NCBI GenBank assembly: GCA_964059195.1
Contig: CAXKWD010000009.1
Location: 149,973,890 to 150,037,889 of the forward strand
Direction: 5' to 3'
Source of the DNA: Ectobius pallidus
Lineage: Eukaryota; Arthropoda; Insecta; Blattodea; Ectobiidae
DNA length: 64,000 nucleotides
A program made the position numbers and the translations under genes. Below the pieces are notes generated by a model. The model worked only from the letters and a program-made list of their open reading frames with translations, was not told the DNA's origin and made no database searches. Positions within the stretch are counted from its first letter, which is position 1. Each line of letters opens with the position of its first letter. Shown piece after piece: positions 45,801 through 57,800 of this stretch.

Positions 45801-48800
45801 ACGTGGTCTTTTCCCTTCAAGTCTCCCAGCCAATACAATATATTTCTTTCCTCCCCCATGTCCTCAAACATTTATTAACATACAAGTAAGAATCAGCTTG
45901 AAAAATTTTATGTCATAACCGGGATTTGTCCCGGTTATGACATAAAATTTTTCAAGCTGATTCTTACTTGTATTAATATCCCAGACATGGATTTAATGTC
46001 TATTTCCTTTCCCTCCACTTAATTTATTAACATACTGCAGTGAAATTTTGCAATATCAATAATGTATCAATAAATAACCGGACTGATTTAATTGTATTTA
46101 AATAAACCGCCCTGGAACGAAACGGCTGCTAGCTGCGAAAAGGTGAATCCTTTGTCTAGCAGTGCTATGAATCCCAGTCATTCAGAACGATTCAGTTAGG
46201 AGTTACATCCGGATATCGCAGGTGGTGTTTACTGTACCCAACATGGAACTGAAATTGCAGCAATGCGCATCGATGTTCAACTCCTTATCACTTTGAAAAT
46301 GGCGACCACGTGGCTCCTTTTTCACTTTAGGGAAGAGGTGAAAATCACAAGGTGCGAGATTCGGAGAATGCAGTGGATGAGGCATGATCTCAATGTCCAA
46401 TTCTTCGACATCTTGAGTTGCATGCTCTCGATGAGCCGGCGCGTTGTCTTGGTGCAAGATCCATCCTGTCCTGGCAAGATCTGGTTCCTAAAGACAAATT
46501 CATTATACGAGTATCTGCAACCTTCACAATTGTTATGTGACGATCTTCTTGCACATTTGCGTCAATTGTGTTGATGTAAACTTTCGTTTTTGCTGTTAAG
46601 GGTCTTCCATTGCGGGGAGAATCTTGAAGGTCTTCATAACCCTCTTTGAAACGTTTGTGCCACTCAAAGACTTTAGTTCTCCCTAAAGCGTGGTCTTTAT
46701 ATGCTTGCTGCACCATTTCTAAGGTTTCTGTAGGAGTTTTGTCTAGAATAACACAAAACTTTATCGATGCGCATTGCTGCAATTTCAGTTCTGTGTTGGG
46801 TACAGTAAACACCACCTGCGATATCCGGGTGTAACTCCTAACTGAATCGTTCTGAATGACTGGGATTCATAGCACTGCTAGACAAAGGATTCACCTTTCC
46901 GCGGCTAGCAGCCGTTTCGTTCCAGGGCGGTTTATTTAAATACAATTAAATCAGTCCGGTTATTTATTGATACACCCTCGTATTTGCTATTATTGAACAA
47001 CACTTTCTAGAATCATTAATGTAACTTTAATAGTTTACTTTTTAAAAATATTTCTGATGTAAAAATTTCTAAAAAAATGAACAAGTGATGAATTATTTTT
47101 TAAAAAATATTTATACTGGAGATAATCCAAAGATCCTAGATTATGTTATTTATATAATATTTACAACCCTATATTCAACCCTATTCTGTGCCTACTCCAT
47201 CCAATCATCCCTCGCAAAACCTACTTCCCTTAAATCTATACTAATATTGTCCTCCTACCTATGTCTAGGTCTTCCAGGTGGTCTTTTCCCTTCGGGTCTC
47301 CCCGTCAATATTTTTGAGATATGTCTTTCCTTCCCCATTTCATCCTCCGTGATTTAATTACCCTCACTATATCTGGTGAAGAGTAGATTAAAATATACAT
47401 AGGACATTTTACCTGGCAACTGACGGTGACCCACATGTGGGAGATGATGCGGATGCCATAAACGAGACTGAGGATGTAGAGTGCGGTGTGACTTGGCTTG
47501 TTGGACACCAGATAGCAGCTGCTGAGCATGCTGGGTGGAATGTCTGAAACCCGCTCGTACAATTCCCCTCCTCCTGCGCGGATCTGCTTAGTCAGGTGAG
47601 ATTTACTGAACAGGACCGTCGTTTGTTCAGGATCTGACAGGTATTGACCATCCGAGGACTCTCTTCCTGTAAAGAATAGCCAAACACAAACTACATTCAT
47701 AATATATTACGTGGGATTTTTAAGTGGTACTATAATTTAGTATATGGTCGGTTGTTTAAACTCAAACTTCACTTACTTCAGACACAAAAAATACCAACAG
47801 TATGACAAATCAGCTGTAGCAGCACACCACTTTTGGAATGATGGCCACAACATAAGTCAACAAACAAAATTACTAAAAAGTATCCAGCGACCAACAGAAC
47901 TCACAGCATGGGAGAACATCTTCATTCAAAAACACAAAAACAAATTGATGAATTTCGACACATATATAAAGAATAGCCTCATTCAAAATTTCTACCCGCC
48001 ACAGAAGTCACCGAACACACAACCCGCTCTAGCGTCACAAGGACAAACTGAAATTCAAAACAGTCGGACACAAGCTGAGGATGATCAGGAGGCTGATTGA
48101 AATCATGATTTTTGCTACAGCTGATTTGTCATACTGTTGGTATTTTATGTGTCTGAAGTAAGTGAAGTTTGAGTTTAAACAACCGACCATATACTACATT
48201 ATTTACAAACTACATTGTTGTTATATAACTAATCAGAGATTGACTAAAACACTATACCGGTATACTTCACTTACCAATTATTTTGGTAGTAACAAATAAA
48301 ATGTACAATTTTGCATATGGGGTGCTTATAACAATTATTTTGGTGGTATTTTGGTACTACCAAAATAATTGGTAAGTGAAGTATATAGTGTGTTAGTCAA
48401 TCTCTGATTAGTTATATGATTTCACTTCACTGTGTGAGTTCCACCAGCAATAATTTGCATTTGTCATACATTGTTGTTACTAGAGGGAACCAAAACCAAC
48501 CAACCCATCCTTTCTCTACTGTAAGCAAGGGCAAAACACTTCACATTCTGATGTAGAACAAGAGGCCATATTGTTTCAACCCGATGCAAAGCTTTATTGT
48601 TCACCAGGCAAGAGCGAGTTTAACAGTGGGTGGCTTATAACTACCCTTCAGAGAATTTTTGCTAAAAAATGTTTTAACTGAAAGTTTTAGCTCTTAGTAT
48701 AAGCAACCCATGTGCAAAATTTAAACAAAAATGTCAAAAGTCATTTTTATGAAAATAGCAAACAATGAGTTTTTCTTCATAAAAAGTGGCATTAGAAGTC

Positions 48801-51800
48801 ATCGTCTATCTTCGTGTCACATGCCTCTATCAATCAGCTGCCATCTACAGTAGGTAGGTAAGCATGCTTACCTAGGGGGCGACTATCGATCCGGCGGTTA
48901 GCAGGCAATGATGTTTGCTGTGGCCATCTTAACATACTACTATTGCCAACTTTCACTTTGAATAATACAATGCTCTTATGCTTAAAACTATTAAGATAAT
49001 GTTGAAGCATCTTCCGGGCTGTGGCCCGTGGTCCAAAGGCAAAAAAGTCTCGCCAGACGTTTCGCTCCCACTGTGGGGAACTTCTTCAGTGGCTGCTACC
49101 TTGACGCTGACTGAACTGGTTGGAGAAATGGAGCTGCTTACATACTCGCATTGGGCGTGGCTTAGCTGGTTGTGGTTGCTGCCGACACACCAATGGTGGC
49201 GTTCAACGCTGGCTGTTGTATTCCTTCTTGTCTAATACAGGATTTTAAGGCCGGAAACCAAGTTTTTGGAAGTTTTAGCCCCTCTTCTTTTCTATTGAAA
49301 TTGTTTCTAACCTTAAAAATTTCTCTGGCTTCACCGTTAAGGGTATATGTACGTGAACTACCACAAAAATATAAAGAAAATGCAGGTTCTAAAATATTAA
49401 AATTTTACAAGAAAATTAACTCATATGTGGACTAAAATTACAGGATCCTATAAGAAGGCTTACTAGAACATAACTAGCTGATAAAAGTATAAAAAATTGA
49501 CCAAGTTATTTTTAAATTACATGTTTTATAGGAGCATGACAAAAACTAATTCAGATGCACTTATCACTTCTTGTAGAGATAGCATTTTTCTGGTTTCTCT
49601 GACACCTTTTATTTTTTTAGTGCATATAATGAACATATTTTTCTACAAAGTAGACTACTTTCACACCGCTAATGTTAGTATTTTTAATGCAATTAATTTT
49701 TATATATCGCATATAAAATATATTGAAATTTGATCAATATTTTATGACACATTTTTTTTAATTTTATACCTATGGGCATCATTGTAGTCTACTTTATGCA
49801 TATATGCATGTAAAATTAGTGTAAAAAATTTCAGCCTTCTATCTCTAATGGTTGTGGAGCTATCTAACAATATGTGTGAAAAATAAGAGTTACCGGGAAA
49901 TTCAATTTTAAGTTCATAGTGAATAGTAGCTCAGAGCACGTAAACATATTTAAATGTCCATTTAAATGGCACCAATAATTTCTAAACCTATATAAACTAT
50001 ATACCAATGGATGCAGAAAATTCATCACAATTTTTTAGTGCTATAAACAAAAAAACATAAATTTCAAAATAATTCACGTACATATACCCTTAAGGCAGGC
50101 ATGGTAATGTGAAGTTCTAGTTTTTGCCTTTGGACCACGGCCCACAGCCCGGAAGATGCTTCAACATCAAGATTCCGGCCGTGAAAGCCTCAGATTAACT
50201 ATTAAGATAACTTAAGATAACTTTAATCTTTAATTATAATAGTAACACTAGATGATTTTGTTCTGAAAATGTTTAGTATTCCTCATAAACGTTCTTAAAA
50301 AGTACAACTAGTGAAAATTTATACCTTCCTTTTTCCCTATCATATTGGTAGCCAATTTAGCTTGACGTCATGTGTCTACACAGTTGCCGTATCTATATAG
50401 TTACCACAAGCAAGCAGACTCCAAGGTTTGCCATAAATCCAACCCATAGGGTGGCGTGCACCAACCAGGAGTAAACTAAACTAAAAAGGAAACCTGAAGT
50501 AAACAAAAACCAGTCTGTCTGTCTCACTCTTAAGTGTGCTAGAGTGAGACAGATCTACTGGTTTTTGTTTACTTCAGGTTTCCTTCTTAGATTTACTACT
50601 TTAGTTTAGTTTACTCCTGGTTGGTGCACGCCACCCATAGACATGTTTCTGAAAATAGCACTTTTGGATTCAAGGATTTCAAAACATGTATTTATGTTAA
50701 AAACTCAATTTTGAATTTTGGGGTTGAACACAATACTTCCTCTCTACCTACACTACAGGCAGAGGAAGTTAAAAAAAAATCAACGATTATGCAGTGAAAT
50801 AAGTAGGCCTACCTATAGTATTTGTAAAGAAAGTAAAATTATAATTTAGGGTTTACCTTCTTCCGATCTGACGCGGCAAGTGTTGATGTTAGCTTTGCTC
50901 CCACTCAGCAGGAAGCACTTCCCAGCAAATATTTTACTGCCGACTTCAGGTATGGGCCCGTACGAACTGCCTGTGGAATACAAGTCAACATGTTACGTCA
51001 TTACTAGACCTGGGATTTTAAGGCAAATGCCTATTTTGTTCCTTTATGAAATAACATGAAAATTTTTAAATATGTTGACATTTCATGAGAAATCACTTAC
51101 ATTTATAGAGTTTTATAGTGCCCTAAAATGCCTATTTGGACCATTAGAGCATATTTTACTATTTTAGCGCTTAAAATGCCTATTTTGTAAATTTAAAATA
51201 AAATTCAACTTCTGTGACTTTTACAATCTTATAATGGTCATCCCTCAATGAAAAGCAGAACAGCAGAGGGTGGGTTTTTCACAGAAACTTGATTTTCCTA
51301 AACAATTTGTCTCCAAAGGAACGCTCACTGACGGGGAGGATTCGCTCAAAAGAACAAGTAGCAGCAATATATAGTAAGAAGGGGCATATAATCCAAAACT
51401 GTTTTTCATAAATGTATTTTTAATTCTGACTTAATTTTGCAATTATTTCTGTTAAGAATAGGTATACCACGTTTTTTACAGTAAAAAAAGATCACGTTAC
51501 AGTTGAAGAGGATATTGTAGTATTTTAAAGTCTATTAACACATTTTTAAAGTTTACTTTAAGTGCCTATTTTCTCTTTTAAAAGCCTATTTACTTGTTTT
51601 AAAAGCCTATTTTAGGTACCTAAAACTAATTTTTTAGAGCCTAAAATCCCAGGTCTAGTCAATACCAACACCACAAAAATGTAGACTTACTTGAGTCATT
51701 CTTCTTAGCAGATTCTTTGCTGATGCCCTTCACTTTTAAGGACTTCGTCTCGAATCCCGAGTTCTCAGGGTCGACTCCGTCAATGAAGTCTGTGGATGCC

Positions 51801-54800
51801 CCTGTATCGCTCTCGGATCTGTAACATGGTTAATTTCTTTCTTTATGAAGCTGACCTGTCGTGTTGTTGGTTTTCATTTGATGTCCTGTATGTAGAGACA
51901 CAAATAATATTAAGGCAGAAATTAAGTGTCGACTCAAATCAGGAAATGCTTGATTTTATGCAGTTCAAAAACTCTTACCTTCTCGTCTTCTGCACAGACA
52001 TCTAAAAATAAAAATTTATAAGACAAATATGGATGTGAGACATGGTCCCTTACAAAATCTGAGTGTGTTCAAAAACAAGGGGCTTAGGAAAATATTTGGG
52101 GCTAAGAGAGATGAAAATAGGGGACTGCAGAAAACTGCATAACGACGAGCTTCATGAACTGTACTCTTCACCGGAAATAGTAAGGGTACTTAAATCACGG
52201 AGGATGAAATGGGGAAGGAAATACATATCTCAAAAGTATTGACTGGGAGCCCCGAAGGGAAAAGACCACTTGGAAGACCTAGACGCAGGTGGGAGAACAA
52301 TATTAGGGTAGATTTAAGGGAAGTAGGATTTGTGAGGGATGATTGGATAGAGTTAGCACAGAATAGGATTGGATGGCAGGCTCAGATAAGCTATTTCTAA
52401 GCAAGCTAAAGGAATATTATATATTATATGGAACCTGAAGGTTATAACAAGCTGCCTTCTTTTGTAAAAAATTATAACAGAAATAAATTCTCGAATACAC
52501 TTTTTAATTGGTTAGTAAAAAACCCATTCTATACTATGGAACTGTTTTTAAATCTACATCCTAGCGTGGTTTTATGTTGTTGTTGTCTTATATCTTATAT
52601 GTTATACGTCAATGCCTATATTCTGCCAACCCACAAATAAATATCAAATATATTGATTTTTTCTTGGCATCCACTTCTTCGGGGTGGCCATTACGGTCTT
52701 GAAACATATTGTCAGATCCAAAATGTATCCTTCTTTGCTAGATGGTATAAAAACAATCATGTCTATACGCTTGTTACTTCCATTGGTGGCCACACCAGAA
52801 TGTTTTTCATTGAGTAACCGTGATCTCTCATCATATGCCGGATGTTCTAATTACTCACAATAATTACATGAAGTAGGCGATGACTTACGTGGCAGGGCTA
52901 GCGTTCTTCCTCCTTGGAGTGGATTTCCTGGAACCAGATCCTCCCGCCGCCTCATGTAACACCTTCTGAACTTCTTTGCTGCACGTCCTGCTGCGTTTCC
53001 CTTCCAATACGTTGTCTGGAATACAAGATCAAACACTTTGAACCCAGTGCCATTAAACAAATCTTCGCCCGTTTGCCAGCAGGTTTTAAGAGCAAATCCT
53101 GCGAAATGGCTACTTCCTCTTTGGGATTAGATCAAAGTCGCAGGGACTTAAATCTGGAGAGTATGGAGGGTGATAAAGCCCCGGCAATTGAACAGTTCAT
53201 ACAAAACCCCAACTATATGCAGCCTAGCTTTGTCATGCAGAAAGATGGATTATCCATCAAGTATCACCGTTTTCTTCTCAGAACTGCTTACAAATTGTTG
53301 GAGAAAAAAAAACAGTAGTATTCCGTATTAAAGTTCTGCTTTGGGAAAACGGGATTCGCTTTCGTACAGTTGAAGATGTTTTACAGGCAACCGACCGCTC
53401 TCTTCACACCATCAACAGATTAGGCAGTGCCAGTGGGATCCAAAGACTTCCGCAATGCTGAGGACACGTTGTAAGTAATGGTGGTGATTACATCGAAGGC
53501 CTATAAAACTTAGAAGCATGTACTTATGCTATATATGGAGAAATAAATTGCTAGAACTACAAAAATCAACCCTTATATTTAGGGAATGTGCTGGAAGCAG
53601 AATGCAGTCTGTTTATCTAAGACTCATTCTGGGGACTGGTGACAATTCCATATGCCATTCAACACATTCAGTAAGAGCATGCGTTGAGGAACGTTAGAGG
53701 TGAAGAGAAATAATTCTGCTGCGATGTGGACGGGATTACTAGGAGGCAAAGCTATGCAGCGAAAGGTTACGGAGTTTGTTGATCGATTTTCAGTCTACGA
53801 GAGACATCCTACGGGCAGGTTTCTTGACACAATTTCCCTAACTTGACTATGAAGTGTTTTAAACTATAATTTAATTAGCACGGGGGGCAACAATATAAGT
53901 TGTAACACAGCACAAACACTCATTCACCAATGTCAACAAAAGAAACACCTATACTCAATAAGGCTGCTTCCTTGTAGAACAAATGAGATATTCCTAGACT
54001 GTGATTTCCTGTTGGAACACGTCTCTTATTCACTTCAGTGGCAGAGAGCAGAGTGAACAACCTGTGTTTCTTTAGTTCTTTTCTTTGCAGTGAATATTTA
54101 CAATATACAATTAGTGAGTTTTTCTGAAATTAACCTGTTTCGATCCAGACATATAGAAGTTGACATCTGAAAAACAGCTAACGCTACAGATGCTGGAGAA
54201 TTCACGCCAAATCATAACAACCAATGAGAATCAAACATAGCTGACATCAACACTCACCCAGAGTGACATCTGTAATGCGCTGGGGAGTGGTTTTCGCAGG
54301 GGATGCAATGGACACAGACTCCTTCAAGTTCCTTGCTTGATCTTCCGTCATGAACAAATCAGAGCGAGTTACATCAACAGTGTCCCCATCATCCAACTCC
54401 ACAAAATACACGTCTTCTCCTCGCTTCCTGTGACACAAATCAAACATCCTGAGTATTCATACAACCTGGTGGACGAAGAAGCAAACAAAATTTTAAACCT
54501 TTAAGTGTACGCTTTAAAATGTTTCTAGAACAAGTTAGATTCAACACTTCAATCATCCCTTAACGGAAATAATCACTGATTTCTTCCCATGGACGTTATA
54601 AATGCATATACCAAGTTTCATGAAGATCTGATAAAGTGTATGAGAGTTATCGCGAGTACAGACACATGTACAGACGGACAGACATTCTCCAGTCCACCAC
54701 ACAATCTCATAAAAACCATTCTGGCAAACATAATTAAAAAACAGTTGAGAACAGCTGATGATGGTGATAAGTCTCTCATCTAAACGATCGTCCTTTTGGT

Positions 54801-57800
54801 AAGTTTTTACTTACAACAAATTGTGTGAAGACGAATATTCTTATTGATTATATATACCATTCTGGCATTTAATAACATCATATTATCAGTAGTCTAGAGA
54901 ATAAAAATTGGGTACGTGGAACGCCACAAGATAGAAGTGAAACTTGGATTTTTTCAATGTTGGATTATTGGATTTCTTCAACTTTGGATTGTTGGAACTT
55001 TTAATTTTGGATTCTTTAAATTTTGGATCTTTGAATTTTTTATTTTTTGGATTTTGTAATTTTGAATTTTTTAAATTTTGGGTCTTTGAATTTTTTAATT
55101 TTTTAAATTTTGGATTTCCAATATTTTGAATTTTTAAATTTTGATTTTTTAAATTTTGGATTTTTTAAATTTTGGATCTTTTTAGATTTTAAAAATTTTT
55201 GGATCTTTGAATTTTTATTTTTTTAAATTTTGAAGTTTTGATTTTTTAATTTTGGAGTTGTTTTAGTTTAAATTTCGAATTTTGATTTTTAATTTTGGAT
55301 ATTTCATCTTGCATTTTTGGATTTTTAAAATTTTTAAATTTCAGTGAGTTGATTGTTTTCTGTACAGTCCGTCACAGCCCCACTACTTTCGTGACGATTT
55401 TCTTCATAACGCAACTTTGGGTTAGCTCTTGATTTACTCCTAGCGCGCCTAAAGAAGTTTCACTTCAAAAATATGTCAGTGGATCTGCTCTCTACCTTAC
55501 AATGACACAAAAAGCTATGTGTTTTAGTTTTCTGTAATTTTAATCATTGATTAGATGCATCACTGCATGAGTATTTGCTAAACAGTCCAGATTCTAGTTA
55601 TAACAATCCAGAGTTATGTATACTCACTTCTCTGTGTTGACAATGACACCCGAGTAATATTCGTCCTCATCGCTTGCCAGTGCATACACACTCTGTCCCT
55701 TCTCAAGCGACTTCACTGCGATGATGTATTCAAGCATTAAGGATTTCTCTTTACCATCGTCAAACAACACTGCCCAGCGGCCATCCTTGTTCCTTTCTTT
55801 CAAAGTAGCGGAGTAGTACTTTTTGTCTGTCCATCTCGCAAACACCTTCAGACCTGTGCACAGAAGAAGCAATACATTTGACAAACCTGAAAAACTTACA
55901 CTAAATAATAATTAAATACAAGTTGAGAATTCTATAATAATAAAAGAAAATGTTTGTCGATCTGTCCGCGAAATGTACTGAACGCAGAGATATGAAATTT
56001 TAAACATAGATGGACTGAAGGGTGGGCGAATGCACCTCGAAGCCGGAAATTTTATTTTCCCTCTCGTTCGCGAGTTATAAGTAAAAAACTGTCAGAAAAC
56101 ATACTTTCTTTTCACAATCCAAGCATCAGTTTTCAGCAATACATTTCAATTGTCAAAACAGTTGCAGATGGATTTGCCTATTTTTGTCATACCTTGGAAA
56201 TAAAAGCATCGCGATTGCTTGAATTTTATAAGCCCACGCTAGTCAATTCATTTGTTTATAATGTCAAGGCACGCAGACATCTGAAATTTTCAACATAGAC
56301 AGAAGAGGGATGAATAGCCTATAAGCCTAAATGGGCAAACGTTGTTCGATTTGGACAAAACTCACTACGCAGGGGTTTTCTGGCCAGGGAACTCGAATCT
56401 GAGGTTGTTTTCCCCATTCTGCGCTTTGTAATCGAGGAATTCACTTGAAAGCCGGATTTTTAGCTGTTTCATTAATTACTGATCATTTAGTTTAGGCTTA
56501 TATAAGCTAAGTGCTATGAAAATAGTGTTCAATATAAACTAACCTAGGTTGGATAACAAGACATTCATTCTAGTTAGCAGCGAGATACTTGAGTGTCTTT
56601 GACCTAAAAATCTGTAAGCTCCGACTATGCCTGATGTCCGGCGGAAGGGAGTTCCAGGTGCGGGTGAATGAGGCAGAGTATAGAGATGTTTGATGGCGTG
56701 GAATCGACAGTAGACAGTTTAGATAGCAGTAAAATGAAAATACGCTAATATTTGTCAAATTAAGAACAATTTGCATTATGGCATCTCATTAATTTCATGA
56801 ATCTTAAGTTATTATTAGACCTGGGATTTTAAGGCGAATGCCTAATTTGTTCCTTATGAAATACCATGAAAATTTCTAAATATGTTGACGTTTTCATAAT
56901 AAATCACTTATATTTATAGAGTTTTTAGAGCTCTAAAATGCCTATTTTGTACATTTAAAATAAAATTCAACTTCTGTAATTTTTACAATCTTATAATGGA
57001 CATCCCTCAATGAAAAGCAGAACACCAGCAGGTGGGTTTTTCACAGAAACTTGATTTTCCCAAACAATTGTCGCCAAAGGAATGCTGACTGACGGGGGAG
57101 GATTAGCTTGAAACAAGTAGCAGGTGTATAGTAAGAAGGGACATACTGTGTTAATTTTTCATATAATCCAAAACTGTTTTTGATAAATGTATTTTTAATT
57201 CTGTCTTAATTTTGCAATTACTTCTGTTGAGAATAGGTATACCACGTTTCTTACAGTAAAAAAATCACGTACAGTTGAAGAGCATATTGTAGTATTTTAA
57301 AGTATATTTTCTGTCAATTTACACATTTCTAAAGCATATTTTAAGTGCCTATTTTCTCTTTTAAAAGCCTATTTAAGGTGCCTAAAACTAATTTCTTTAG
57401 AACCTAAAATCCCAGGTCTAGTTATTATGTAGTAGTTACATACAAAATACAAAAACTCACCTGGTACCAGCTGGCCATCTTCAGCTATCACTGGAGTCTT
57501 GATGGCTCTCTCGCTTTTAACTATTTTTGACTTCGGAGTTTTCTGTTTAGTGACAGTTGTGGCATTCTCCACTCGAGATCTCTTGGCAGATTTTGCTTTT
57601 GCTGGTGTATTCTCGGTCTCCACCAGAGATCTCTTGACAGTCTTCGCTTTTGCTGGTTTATCTTCTGTCTTCTGGTTCTTATTTTGATTCTTCTTGAATA
57701 AAGAGGTTTTCTTTACTGTTGAAGTTTTGAGAGGCTTCATTTTGCTCTTAGGAGTCTCCGTAGATGGTGATAATTTACTGTTGACCTCAGGCTTGGGGAT

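Noticed and set aside
51979..52001. A 23-base candidate micro-exon of TP53BP1 with AG and GTAAGA borders
   Set aside because: Including it breaks the frame between the basic and acidic linker exons, which join in phase without it.
53109..53460. Possible coding exon on the plus strand
   Set aside because: Lies in a TP53BP1 intron; broken frames and no assignable family, more likely transposon debris.
54944..55129. Phe/Leu-rich open frame
   Set aside because: Translation of an AT-rich minisatellite; no initiation context or homology.
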